Shown piece by piece: positions 11,455 through 20,494 of a stretch of 64,000 nucleotides of DNA. Under the pieces are notes generated by a model that was not told where the DNA came from, did not search any database, and saw nothing but the letters and a program-made list of their open reading frames with translations. The stretch is from Rhodobacter sp. (GTDB taxonomy: Bacteria > Pseudomonadota > Alphaproteobacteria > Rhodobacterales > Rhodobacteraceae): NCBI GenBank assembly GCA_020637515.1, contig JACKKG010000001.1:744001-808000 (forward strand), written 5' to 3'. Numbering within the stretch: position 1 is the first letter of the stretch; each line of letters begins with the position of its first letter. Position numbers and translations under genes: made by a program.

Positions 11455-14400
11455 GCCTCGGCCTCCGCGATCAGCGCGCGCAGTTTGGCGGCCATCACCC
11501 GCACGTTGGGTTCCAGAACCATGCTGTCATGGTCGCCCGGAACCTCGTGCACGCTGAGCCTAGGCATCCAGCGCGACCAGTCGTTGTCATCATACACATA
11601 TTCCTTTGCCCGGCTCACCCATTGTCCGCCAGTCACCTTCCAGTGACGATCCAGAGGCGGCCGGAACAGCGCGACCGGCGCGTCAAAGGGGGTCATGGCC
11701 ACATGCGGCAGCGCGTCGCGAAAGGCGGCCTCGATGGCGCGGTTGTGGAAACCGCTGTCGCCCTCGCCCGCGGCCTCGTCGGCTCTCGCGGCCTCTTGCG
11801 CTTTCCACGCGCGGCGCGAGTCCAGCCATTCCTTCAGATAGCCGGGACCCTTGCGGCGGAACTCGGCCAGCTTGATCGCGGCCTTGTCGGCACGGCTGAG
11901 CGTGGGCCGCATGGGCACCGGTGTGTCCAGCAGCGTCAGCAGGCGCACCTCCTCGCCGGCCGCGCGAAGTTGGCGCGCCATTTCCAGCGCCGTCAACCCG
12001 CCGCCCGAAAAACCGCCCAGCAGATAGGGCCCGTGGGGCTGCACTTGCCGAACCTCGGCCAGGTAGTCGCGCGCGGCCTCGTCCAGGCGGCGGTGCGGTT
12101 CGGCCCCGCCTAGCAGACCCCGCGCCTGAAGCCCGTAGAACGGCCGGTCGGTGCCCAGCAATTGCGCCAGATGCCTGAGGTTCAGCACGTTGCCGAACAT
12201 CCCGGCAACCAGGAAGAACGGGGTCTTTGGCCCGCCCTCGCCCTCGTGCATGGGCACCAGGAATTCATAGCGGCGTTGCGGCGCGGCCACCGCCGGGGCG
12301 CTGCCGGTTTCGGTGATGCCGGCGACCTCGGCCACCCGGGCGGCGACCTTTTCCACGGTCGGCGCCTCGAACAGCAGCGAGATGGGGAAATCCACCGCCC
12401 AGGTCTTTTTCACCCGCGCGAACAGCCGCACGGCGATCAGCGAATGCCCGCCCAGGTCGAAAAAGCTGTCCTGAACGCCGACGCCCTGAACGCCCAGCAA
12501 TTCCTCGAACATCGACACCAGCATCCGTTCGACATCGTTGCGCGGTGCCAGATAGTCGCTGTCCAGATTGGGGCGTTCGAATTTCTGGCCCTCGCTGACA
12601 GCCTGTTCCTGCGGTTGCGCCGCTTCCTGGATCAGTTCCGGCAAGGTCAGAGACGAAATCACCACCTGCGACCGCCCGGTCGCCAGCGCCCGCAGAAAAC
12701 CCTCGGCGCCCTCGGCAGGGGTCAGTCCCTGCGCCAGGTTGCGCGCAAAGCGTTCCTCGCCCGGGGTCAGCGCCCGGTCGGCGGGATTCTGGTCAAAGGC
12801 CACCTCGGACGGCAGCAGCGGCGCGGGCGTGCCAAAGCCCCCATCAAGCCGCTTGATGGTGAAGCGCGTGATCTCGGCGCAGACCGTGCCGTCGGGGGTG
12901 GCCAGCGTGATGTCGAAACTGGCGAACCCGGGTTCGGCGGGGGCGATGCGAACGTGGCTGACGATCGCGGCCGGCAGCGCGCGATACACGCGGACGCGGC
13001 CATAGGACACCGGCACCCACAGGGCGCGGCCCTGATAGCCCGGGATCAACCCCATGGCCCAGCCCGTCGCCAGATCGGTCAACGCGGGGTGCAGCACATA
13101 GCCCTGGTCCAGATCGTCGCGGAACGCGGGCGGCAGGGACAGATGCGCCAGCCCTTCGCCCTGCCCATAGGCCTGCCGGTTCAGGACGCGCCAGCGCGGA
13201 CCAAAGGCCAGGTGCGATTCCTGCCCTGTGGCGATGCCGTGCGCGTCTTCCTGAACGTCGCGGGTGCAGCGCGCCTGGATCGCGGCCACATCCAGCGGCG
13301 CGGCCGCGGGAATCGCCCCCATGTTGACGCGCCCCGAGGCGTTCAGCGCGAATCCCTTGCGCCCGCGCAGCGTGACCTCGGACCTGAGCGCGAACTCGTA
13401 ACCCGCATCAGACCGGCCGAGCGTGACCTCGACCGCGCGGGGTTGATCGACCTCGAGCGCGCGGAAGAATGTCAGATCGGCGATTTCAAAGGGCTCGACC
13501 TCGCCCTGGCCGTGCAGCGATTGCGCCGCGATCTCAAGGATGCCGGTGCCGGGAACCAGCGCGCGCCCGTCCTTGGTGCGGTGCTCGTCCAGCAACCACA
13601 TGTCGGTGGAATAGGTCGCCCGGAACCGGCGGTTCATCTGGGCGTCGAACCCGGCGGTGTCCAGAAGCGGCACCCCGGCGGGCGTTTCCGGCATCGCCGG
13701 GCCCTGCCCCATCCGCGCCGCCATCGCCTCGGCCGCCATGCCGACCTCGGCCCAGATGCCCCAGTCGATGGCGGTCACCCGGGTCTTGCCGGTGCGGGCC
13801 CTGGCCCAGGCGTTCAGGTATTCGTTGGCGGCGACATAATCGACCTGCCCGGCCGGCGCCGTCAGCGTCGAGGTCGAGGAGAAGACCACGATCCGATCCA
13901 CCGCGCCATCGGGCAGCAGCGCGTCGAGCACCCGCGTGCCGTGCACCTTGGGCGCAAAGACGCTTTCGACGCTGCCCACCGTTTTCGCCAGCAAGGGCGC
14001 GTCGTCGATGGTTCCGGCGGCGTGGATCACCCCGTGAATCCGCCCAAAGCGGGCCTTGGCGGTGTCGAAAGCCGCGCGCATCTCGTCGATGTTGCACACG
14101 TCGGCGGCGGCGACCAGAACCTCGGCGCCCAGCGATTCCAGTCTCTCCACCTGCAGAATCCGGCGCATCGCCGGATCGCCCGATTCCTTCAGGGCGGCCC
14201 ATTGGTCGCGCGGCGGCAGGCCTGCGCGCGAAATCAGCGCGATCCTGGCGCCGCTGCGCCGGATCAACGCCTCGGCCACCGATTGACCGATCCCGCCGAA
14301 GCCCCCGGTGATGACCCAGGCGGCACCCCGGGGCAGATCGGGCTCTTGCGTCAGGGGTTGCGGTCGCAGGCGTTGTTCGTAACGTTTGCCCCCGCGCAGG

Positions 14401-17400
14401 GCGGCAATGGCGTTGCCGGGCGTGGCGAGCAGTTCCTCAAGCAGCGGCTGCACCAGATCGGGATGACCGCCGCGCCGCCGGGTGAGTGGATCGATATCCA
14501 GCGTGGACACGCTCAGGCCGGCGATCTCGTGCGGGATCACGCGCGCGGGCCCGGCGATCATCGCCTTTTCCGGCCAGCGCAGACCCTCAGCGCGGACCTG
14601 TGCGGCGCCGGCGGTGATGACGGTCAGGTGGATCGGACCGGCCAGCCCCTCGGCCCCGATCGCCTGTCCCAGGAACATCAGCGAATAGAACCCTTGTTCG
14701 ACATGCGCCTGAAAGGCGTTCGATCCGGCGCGGAACCGTTCCTCGCCCGAGGCCAGCCAGAAATGCGCGATGCGCGTCGGCACCGTGCCGCGATGCACCA
14801 GATCCTGGATGAGCTGGTCATAACCCTCGCGCCCGCGTTCCGTGGGCAGGGTATAGGCCGTCTCGGTGCGGCGGCGAAAGGAGTCGCCAGCCTGAACCTC
14901 GATCACCTTGTGCCCGGCGGCGCGCAGCCGTGCGAGGACCGGCGCGGCGATGCCGTCCTGGTCCGCGAACACCAGCCAGGTTTCGGCGGGCACCGTGTCG
15001 AGGTCGGTGTCGATGTCGAAATCCAGATCCGCCGACCGCGCAACCCAGCCGAGGCGCGTGCCCATGTCGGCCACATCGGCGATCCGCGCCGGCAGGGTGT
15101 TGACGATCTCGGCGCTGGGCGCGGCGGGGGCGATGAAATATTCGCGGCGTTCGAACGGATAGGTGGGCAGGGGCACGCGGTTGCGCCGCGCCTCTCCCCA
15201 GATCTGCGACCAGTCGAACGTGCCGCCCAGCGCCCAGATCCGCCCCAGCAGACCCATGTGATAGAGATCGTCGGCGATGTCCTCGTCGGGATGGCGCAGC
15301 ACCGCCAGAACCTGTTGCGGTGGCACCGCGCCATGCATCCGGGTCAGCGAGGACAGCGCCTTGCCCGGGCCGACCTCGATCCAGATGCGATTGGGCGTTT
15401 CGGCGAGCGTAGAGACGCAATCCGCGAACATCACGGTGCCGCGCAGGTGTTGCGTCCAGTAGTCGGGGCTGGTCGCCTGTTCGGCGGTCAGGGGTTGGCC
15501 CGTGCGGTTCGAGATGATCGGCAAACGCGGCGGCGCCAGCGGGATCGAGGCCAGATAGGCCCGGAACTGCGATAGGATCGGTTCGAGCATCCGCGAATGA
15601 GCGGCGATGTCGATGGCGATGCGCTGGGTCTCGACCCCTTCGGCCTGAAGCCGGGCGGCCAGGTCGTCCAGCGCGGCATCGGGGCCGCTGACAACGGTGA
15701 GGTCCGGTGCGTTCACGCTGGCCAGGTCCAGGTCGCCAAGATACGGGCCCAGCGCGTCCACCGACAGCGGCACCGACAGCATTCCACCTGCCGGCACGGT
15801 ATCGAACAGCGAGCCGCGCAGATGCACCAGGCCGATGCAGTCCTCGAAGCTGAGGACACCCGCCAGACAGGCGGCGGTGTTCTCGCCCATGGAATGACCG
15901 ACCAGCGCGGCGGGCTGCACGCCCCAGGCCATGAGCATCTGCGCCAGCGCGTATTCCGTGATCATGATGAGCGGCAGTTGCACCGAGGGGCGCTTCAACG
16001 CCACATCGGCCGCGGCCTCGGCGCCCGGTTCGGGCAACCAGAGGGCGCGCAGGTCATAATCCAGACGGGGTTGCAGGATCTCAAGCCCGCGGTCCATCCA
16101 TTCGGCAAAGACCGGTTCGGTTTCGTAGAGATCGCGCGCCATGCCCGCGTATTGCGCGCCGCCGCCGGGGAACAGGAACACCACGTCGGGGTTGTCCAGC
16201 GCGGTATGGGAAAAGACCCGGCGCGGATTGTCGCTGTCCAGCAGCGCGGCGGCCTCGGCAGGGCTTTCGGCCACCACCACGCGGCGCTTGTCAAAGGCGC
16301 GGCGGCCCTTGTGCAGGGTCCAGGCGACATCGGCCAGATCGGTGCCGGGCGCATCGCGCAGATGCTGCGCAAGGGTCTTTGCTTGCTGATCCAGCGCGCC
16401 CCGCGTCCGGGCCGACAGCGTGAGCAACTGGAACGGCCAGTCGCTGGCTTCCGATGCGGCGCGCGCCGGCGCCTCTTGCAAGATGACATGCGCGTTGGTG
16501 CCGCCCACGCCCAGCGAATTGACGCCCGCCCGTCGCGGATGGCCGCGGCTTTCCCAGGGGGTCAGCGCCGCGTTCACGGCAAAGGGCGAGGATTCGAAAT
16601 CGATCGTCGGGTTCGGGGCCTCGAACCCCAGCGAGGGGGGCATTTCCCGATGGTGCAGCGCCAGCGCAACCTTGATGAGGCTGGCCACCCCGGCGGCGGT
16701 GTCGAGATGGCCGATATTCGTCTTGACCGACCCGATGCGGCAGAACTGCGTGGCGTCGGTGGTTTCGCGAAACGCCTCGGTCATGGCGGCAACCTCGATC
16801 GGATCGCCCAGATAGGTGCCGGTGCCATGGCATTCGATGTAATCCACCGTCTCGGCGGGGACGTCGGCCACGGCCTGCGCCTCGGCGACGCAGCGCGCCT
16901 GCCCCTCGACCGAGGGGGCGAGGTAGCCGGCCTTTTGCGCGCCGTCGTTGTTGATGGCGCTGCCCTTGACCACCGCCCAGATGTGATCGCCGTCCGCCAC
17001 GGCATCACCGAGACGTTTCAACACCACGCAGCCCGCGCCCGAGCCGAACACCGTGCCCTGCGCGCGATGGTCGAAGGCGTGGCATTCACCGTCGGGGCTG
17101 AGGATCTCGTTCTCCTTGTAGAGATACCCGCGCCCCTGCGGCAGTTCGATGGTCACCCCGCCGGCCAGCGCCATGTCGCATTCGCCCGACAACAGCGCCT
17201 GCGCCGCGTAATGCAACGCCACCAACGAGGTCGAGCACGCGGTCTGCACGTTCACCGAAGGGCCGCGCAGGTCGAAGATATGGCTGACCCGAGTGGACAG
17301 GAAATCCTTGTCATTGCCGGTATGGCGCAGCAGGAACATGCCCACGTCGCGCACCAGATCGCGGTTCGAACACAGGTTGAAATAGAAATAGCTGCCCATG

Positions 17401-17789
17401 CCGCAGCCGGCATAGACGCCGATGGTGCCGCCGAACCCCTCGGGCGTGTGGCCGGCGTTTTCCAGGGCCTCCCAGGCGACCTCAAGGAATTGGCGGTGCT
17501 GGGGGTCCAGGATCGCGGCTTCCTTGGGGGAAAAGCCGAAGAATTCGGCGTCGAAGTCGGCGAACCGGTCCAGCGGGGCGGCAAAAGGCACGTAATTGGC
17601 CTGCCGCATCAGGGCGGGGTCTTCGCCGGCCGCGATCAGCTCGTCCTCGGACAGGCGGCGGATTGCCCGCAGCCCGTTCCGCAGATTGTGCCAATAGGCC
17701 CCGATCGACGCCGCGCCTGGCAGATGCGCGGCCATGCCGACAATGGCGAGATCGGTTTCGGACGGGGCGGTTTCGGTGGCGGAGGACAT
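11451..17789 (-). CDS. Type I modular polyketide synthase KS-AT-KR-DH-ACP-TE
   Basis: 2112-residue single-module synthase. KS: catalytic C185 (QTACSTS), H321 (ECHGTGT), H361 (NIGHLD). AT: S633 (GHSMGE); the selectivity region reads IAAHS, which I cannot assign to malonyl or methylmalonyl. KR: GGFGGIG near 1162-1168 with Tyr1318 and Asn1322. DH-like hot-dog: His1403 in EHRTKDGRALVPG, with Asp1572 in LHPALTD. ACP: S1783 (LGGHSLI). TE: S1928 in GGFSGGG, D1955 and H2087 (GDHDSM). The KR precedes the DH, unlike the usual DH-KR order, and the DH motif has one extra residue between His and Gly. The ATG at 17787-17789 has AGGG upstream. A longer TTG-initiated frame from 17816 is less likely. It heads the minus-strand operon PKS-GT-NRPS-PPTase. 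Confidence 0.94.
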   Translation of the reverse strand: MSSATETAPSETDLAIVGMAAHLPGAASIGAYWHNLRNGLRAIRRLSEDELIAAGEDPALMRQANYVPFAAPLDRFADFDAEFFGFSPKEAAILDPQHRQFLEVAWEALENAGHTPEGFGGTIGVYAGCGMGSYFYFNLCSNRDLVRDVGMFLLRHTGNDKDFLSTRVSHIFDLRGPSVNVQTACSTSLVALHYAAQALLSGECDMALAGGVTIELPQGRGYLYKENEILSPDGECHAFDHRAQGTVFGSGAGCVVLKRLGDAVADGDHIWAVVKGSAINNDGAQKAGYLAPSVEGQARCVAEAQAVADVPAETVDYIECHGTGTYLGDPIEVAAMTEAFRETTDATQFCRIGSVKTNIGHLDTAAGVASLIKVALALHHREMPPSLGFEAPNPTIDFESSPFAVNAALTPWESRGHPRRAGVNSLGVGGTNAHVILQEAPARAASEASDWPFQLLTLSARTRGALDQQAKTLAQHLRDAPGTDLADVAWTLHKGRRAFDKRRVVVAESPAEAAALLDSDNPRRVFSHTALDNPDVVFLFPGGGAQYAGMARDLYETEPVFAEWMDRGLEILQPRLDYDLRALWLPEPGAEAAADVALKRPSVQLPLIMITEYALAQMLMAWGVQPAALVGHSMGENTAACLAGVLSFEDCIGLVHLRGSLFDTVPAGGMLSVPLSVDALGPYLGDLDLASVNAPDLTVVSGPDAALDDLAARLQAEGVETQRIAIDIAAHSRMLEPILSQFRAYLASIPLAPPRLPIISNRTGQPLTAEQATSPDYWTQHLRGTVMFADCVSTLAETPNRIWIEVGPGKALSSLTRMHGAVPPQQVLAVLRHPDEDIADDLYHMGLLGRIWALGGTFDWSQIWGEARRNRVPLPTYPFERREYFIAPAAPSAEIVNTLPARIADVADMGTRLGWVARSADLDFDIDTDLDTVPAETWLVFADQDGIAAPVLARLRAAGHKVIEVQAGDSFRRRTETAYTLPTERGREGYDQLIQDLVHRGTVPTRIAHFWLASGEERFRAGSNAFQAHVEQGFYSLMFLGQAIGAEGLAGPIHLTVITAGAAQVRAEGLRWPEKAMIAGPARVIPHEIAGLSVSTLDIDPLTRRRGGHPDLVQPLLEELLATPGNAIAALRGGKRYEQRLRPQPLTQEPDLPRGAAWVITGGFGGIGQSVAEALIRRSGARIALISRAGLPPRDQWAALKESGDPAMRRILQVERLESLGAEVLVAAADVCNIDEMRAAFDTAKARFGRIHGVIHAAGTIDDAPLLAKTVGSVESVFAPKVHGTRVLDALLPDGAVDRIVVFSSTSTLTAPAGQVDYVAANEYLNAWARARTGKTRVTAIDWGIWAEVGMAAEAMAARMGQGPAMPETPAGVPLLDTAGFDAQMNRRFRATYSTDMWLLDEHRTKDGRALVPGTGILEIAAQSLHGQGEVEPFEIADLTFFRALEVDQPRAVEVTLGRSDAGYEFALRSEVTLRGRKGFALNASGRVNMGAIPAAAPLDVAAIQARCTRDVQEDAHGIATGQESHLAFGPRWRVLNRQAYGQGEGLAHLSLPPAFRDDLDQGYVLHPALTDLATGWAMGLIPGYQGRALWVPVSYGRVRVYRALPAAIVSHVRIAPAEPGFASFDITLATPDGTVCAEITRFTIKRLDGGFGTPAPLLPSEVAFDQNPADRALTPGEERFARNLAQGLTPAEGAEGFLRALATGRSQVVISSLTLPELIQEAAQPQEQAVSEGQKFERPNLDSDYLAPRNDVERMLVSMFEELLGVQGVGVQDSFFDLGGHSLIAVRLFARVKKTWAVDFPISLLFEAPTVEKVAARVAEVAGITETGSAPAVAAPQRRYEFLVPMHEGEGGPKTPFFLVAGMFGNVLNLRHLAQLLGTDRPFYGLQARGLLGGAEPHRRLDEAARDYLAEVRQVQPHGPYLLGGFSGGGLTALEMARQLRAAGEEVRLLTLLDTPVPMRPTLSRADKAAIKLAEFRRKGPGYLKEWLDSRRAWKAQEAARADEAAGEGDSGFHNRAIEAAFRDALPHVAMTPFDAPVALFRPPLDRHWKVTGGQWVSRAKEYVYDDNDWSRWMPRLSVHEVPGDHDSMVLEPNVRVMAAKLRALIAEAEA

Positions 17790-17849
17790 AGGCAACCCTG
17801 CAAGAACGACATTCAAAGCCGAGACAATCGCGGTTTCTGGGCGAGAGTA

Positions 17850-17864
17850 GCCCGATATTCGGGC
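17850..17864. terminator. Small hairpin upstream of the PKS gene
   Basis: Perfect 6-bp inverted repeat GCCCGA-TAT-TCGGGC in the 91-bp gap between the polymerase-like gene and the PKS start. It could weakly terminate the upstream transcript or be an operator for the PKS operon. There is no U-run, so confidence is low. Confidence 0.3.
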
Positions 17865-17880
17865 CGAAAGGTGGCGCCCC

Positions 17881-19377
17881 TCACATCAGCGTTCGCGGAC
17901 CGCCCGGGGGTGGCGCGTGCTGACCCAGAACCACACCGGAATGCGCCCGGCGCAAACGGGCCTCCCGCGAGGCCAGCGTTTGCATGCGCATCGACTCGGC
18001 GTAGCCCAGCAGCGCACCGGCGATCAACCAGGTGAACGGGATCAGTGTGGCGTTCGGCAGCAGGTCCAGCATGTTAACCGCCAGCACCAGCACCAGCGCG
18101 GACACCGATACCGGAACCGGTTGCGCGCCGGGGCGCCGGGCCTCGAGCCAGATCAGGAACACGGGCAGCGCCAGCAGGCCGAACATCGCGATGTAGCCCA
18201 ACCAGCCATAATTGCCGATGACGATGATCCACTGCCCATCGACGACCGTCAGACTTTCGCCGGTGGCCGGATCATAGACCATGAACCGGCCCCAACCCCC
18301 CCAGCCGAACAGCGGCTTGTCGGCGACGTGGTTCAGGATCAGGTCCTCGTTGTTGAACCGGTATTCCAGCGACTGGGCGCGCTCCTCGCTGATCTGCTGG
18401 ACATGCTGAATGATCGCATCGGTCGGGATCACGCCAGAGCCGCGCAGCATCGGATAGGCGATCACCAGCGACACCAGCACCACGCCGATCAGCAGATGCA
18501 ACCGCGGGCGCAGGATCATCACGGCCGGGACAAAGATCAGCGTATACAGCAGCGGACCCATCGATTTTGTCAGCACGACCAGAAAAAAGCCGAAGCCGAC
18601 CACCAGCAACCGTTTGCCCGACTGGGCGGCGGCGGCGCTGCGCGCCCGTGCGGCGGCGGCCATCGCCACCATGAAGGCAAAGAAGGCCACCCAAAGCCCG
18701 TGCGGCATGAACACAAAGGGCCGGAACCCGCCTTGCCGGATCGCCTGCGCGAAATCGTGCTGAAAGAACCCGTAGAGCCGGGTGTGCAGTTGCGGGCTGA
18801 AGCGCACTTCCCACAGCATCAGGGGCGCATACATCGCCCCGGCGATGACCAGCGCCAACAGGATCTCGTGGATCGCCTTTTCGGTGCTCAATGCCTCGCG
18901 CGCCAGAAAGAATGGCAGCATCAGGAACACCTGCTGCACCAGGGCCGAGGCCGAATCGTAGATCCTGAGCCCGGGCAACCCCGGCACCTCCAGCGCGTTG
19001 TGGTCGATCAGCCGCATCGTGCCGAAATGATCCACGCCGAACGAGATCGGCTCCAGGTTGGTCAGCACCGTGATCGCGGGGCTGACGATGAACAACCCCA
19101 GCAGCAGCCGCCCGGCCCATCCCTTCGGGAACAGGCCCGGCATTCGGTGCCACATCGACCAGCAGACGAAAAAGGCCGTCAGGTTGGGAATGCTTTCCTT
19201 GTTCAGCGGCGGCACCAGGGGAAAGTTGAAGGCGCTGAGCTGCGGCAGGAACATGTAGCCGCCCAGGATCGACCAGATCAGCGCGCGCTCCAGCGACATC
19301 TTGCGGAACATGACGACGATCACGATCGGCCAGCCCAGCAGGGCCAGCATCGCGTTGGTGTTGCCGATCTCTAGCAT
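17881..19377 (-). CDS. Polytopic O-antigen polymerase/ligase-like membrane protein
   Basis: 498-residue protein with about 11-13 hydrophobic segments across its length (for example around residues 8-25, 92-110, 215-240, 250-300 and 410-480) and a large periplasmic-type loop near 325-395 containing FGWGGWGRFMVYD. Wzy/WaaL-like proteins of this size and topology polymerise or ligate lipid-linked oligosaccharides in the inner membrane, and the WecG-like gene beside it supports such a role. The exact reaction cannot be read from sequence. It lies 91 bp upstream of the PKS on the same strand, so read-through is possible. It is divergent from the WecG-like gene. Confidence 0.7.
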   Translation of the reverse strand: MLEIGNTNAMLALLGWPIVIVVMFRKMSLERALIWSILGGYMFLPQLSAFNFPLVPPLNKESIPNLTAFFVCWSMWHRMPGLFPKGWAGRLLLGLFIVSPAITVLTNLEPISFGVDHFGTMRLIDHNALEVPGLPGLRIYDSASALVQQVFLMLPFFLAREALSTEKAIHEILLALVIAGAMYAPLMLWEVRFSPQLHTRLYGFFQHDFAQAIRQGGFRPFVFMPHGLWVAFFAFMVAMAAAARARSAAAAQSGKRLLVVGFGFFLVVLTKSMGPLLYTLIFVPAVMILRPRLHLLIGVVLVSLVIAYPMLRGSGVIPTDAIIQHVQQISEERAQSLEYRFNNEDLILNHVADKPLFGWGGWGRFMVYDPATGESLTVVDGQWIIVIGNYGWLGYIAMFGLLALPVFLIWLEARRPGAQPVPVSVSALVLVLAVNMLDLLPNATLIPFTWLIAGALLGYAESMRMQTLASREARLRRAHSGVVLGQHAPPPGGPRTLM

Positions 19378-19470
19378 GTCCGCGTGCCCCCCGGGCCCCG
19401 CGGATGGGATTTCGGTGTCATCGCTCGATCCGTTCGCCTCGCGGGCCCTCTGCCGGGGCTTTCGCAGTCA

Positions 19471-19491
19471 CGTCAGGGTAACTATACCTGT
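19471..19491 (+). promoter_or_regulatory. Candidate promoter/operator upstream of the WecG-like gene
   Basis: In the 119-bp divergent gap, CAGGGTAACTATACCTG is an imperfect palindrome that also contains a TATACC-like -10 element. If it is a -10, the ATG at 19497 would be too close and translation would more likely begin at the in-frame GTG at 19560. Weak evidence. Confidence 0.3.
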
Positions 19492-19496
19492 GCATC

Positions 19497-20306
19497 ATGG
19501 CCCTGTCTGCCCCAAGCGGACAGTCTGCGGGCCAATTGCGTCCAGAGTATGAGGGTTTCGTGGAGTTTTCCTTTCCGCCGCACGCGATCCGGGTGAACAT
19601 GCCCGACACCGCCACCCTGCTGGCCGAGGTTCGCCGCCGGTTCCGCGAGCACGAGGGGTTCGCGCTGGCGACCATCAATCTGGACCACCTGGTGAAACTG
19701 GCCCGCGATCCGGATTTCCGCGCCGTCTATGCCGCGCAGGACCTGGTCTGCGCGGATGGCAATCCGATCGTCTGGCTGTCGAAACTGGCCAGGAAACCCG
19801 TGACGCTGGTGCCCGGGTCGGACGCAGTGCTGCCCCTCGCCGGCCTCGCGGCGCGCGAGGGCGTGACCGTGGCGCTGATGGGATCGACCGAAGAGGCCCT
19901 CTCGGCCGCCGCCGCCGCGCTCGAGGACCGCGTGCCGGGCCTCAGCGTCAGCCTGTGCATCGCACCCCCCATGGGCTTCGACCCCACCGGGGACGAGGCC
20001 CGCTCGATCCTGAATCGGCTCTCGGCCTCGGGCGCGGGACTGACCTTCATCGCACTGGGGGCGCCAAAGCAGGAGAGCTTTGCCGCCTTTGGCCGCACCG
20101 TCGCGCCGCAAATGGGGTTCGCCTCGATCGGCGCCGGGCTGGACTTCCTGGCCGGGCGACAGAAACGCGCGCCGAAATGGGTGCGCGCGATTGCCATGGA
20201 ATGGGCTTGGCGAATGCTGTCGAACCCGCGCCGCCTGGCAAAGCGGTATGCAGAATGCGCGCTGATCCTGCCGGGCGAAGCCGCCCGCGCGTGGCGCCAG
20301 CGGTAA
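19497..20306 (+). CDS. WecG/TagA/CpsF family glycosyltransferase
   Basis: Members add a sugar (for example ManNAc(A)) to an undecaprenyl-linked primer on the inner face of the membrane. The GT26 signatures are ALATINLDHLVKLARDPDF, the acidic VCADGNPIVWLSKL, VTLVPGSDAVLPL, GLTFIALGAPKQESF and IGAGLDFLAGRQKRAPKWV. The start is uncertain: ATG 19497 lacks a clear Shine-Dalgarno, while GTG 19560 (residue 22) has GAGGG just upstream. It is divergent from the polymerase-like gene and convergent with a GT2 gene across a hairpin-rich gap. A role in surface-polysaccharide assembly is inferred from family and context. Confidence 0.9.
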   Translation: MALSAPSGQSAGQLRPEYEGFVEFSFPPHAIRVNMPDTATLLAEVRRRFREHEGFALATINLDHLVKLARDPDFRAVYAAQDLVCADGNPIVWLSKLARKPVTLVPGSDAVLPLAGLAAREGVTVALMGSTEEALSAAAAALEDRVPGLSVSLCIAPPMGFDPTGDEARSILNRLSASGAGLTFIALGAPKQESFAAFGRTVAPQMGFASIGAGLDFLAGRQKRAPKWVRAIAMEWAWRMLSNPRRLAKRYAECALILPGEAARAWRQR

Positions 20307-20313
20307 GCGGGGC

Positions 20314-20329
20314 AGGGGGCCAGCCCCCT
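20314..20329 (+). terminator. GC-rich hairpin after the WecG-like gene
   Basis: AGGGGGC-CA-GCCCCCT, eight bases after the stop codon, followed by CTTTG. It is a probable intrinsic terminator although the U-tract is short. It is the first of four inverted repeats in this intergenic block. Confidence 0.5.
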
Positions 20330-20345
20330 CTTTGCTGCGCAAATT

Positions 20346-20433
20346 CACCCCCGGGATATTTCCGGCACAAAGAGGGCGCCTTAACCCTTCGTTAACCCCG
20401 CCCTTCTTTGTGCGACAAATATCCTCGGGGGTA
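20346..20433. repeat. Long imperfect inverted repeat with a TTAA-N7-TTAA loop
   Basis: Arms at 20346-20378 and 20399-20433 are about 80% complementary (cores ACCCCCG, GGATATTT, GCACAAAG and GGGCG). The 20-base loop contains TTAACCCTTCGTTAA at 20381-20395, an exact TTAA-N7-TTAA arrangement like the CtrA consensus. It lies between convergent genes. It could be a bidirectional terminator, a REP-like element or a regulator-binding site. A related sequence follows galU at 48096-48150. Confidence 0.7.
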
Positions 20434-20434
20434 T

Positions 20435-20461
20435 CCAAAGGGGGTGGAAAACCCCCTTTGG
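20435..20461. terminator. Perfect 10-bp hairpin in the convergent gap
   Basis: CCAAAGGGGG (20435-20444), a 7-base loop, then CCCCCTTTGG (20452-20461). A T-rich arm suits termination in either direction. Confidence 0.5.
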
Positions 20462-20471
20462 GCGGGGGGTT

Positions 20472-20491
20472 CGGGGGGCGGCAGCCCCCCG
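20472..20491 (-). terminator. GC-rich hairpin just after the GT2 stop codon
   Basis: CGGGGGGC-GGCA-GCCCCCCG, three bases beyond the stop of the minus-strand GT2 gene. The stem is strong and there is no U-run. Confidence 0.45.
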
Positions 20492-20494
20492 ACG

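Noticed and set aside
12162..15575. 1137-codon open frame on the plus strand opposite the PKS
   Set aside because: Antisense shadow in high-GC DNA: rich in Arg, Gly, His and Gln, no domain motif, and it covers a clear PKS on the other strand.
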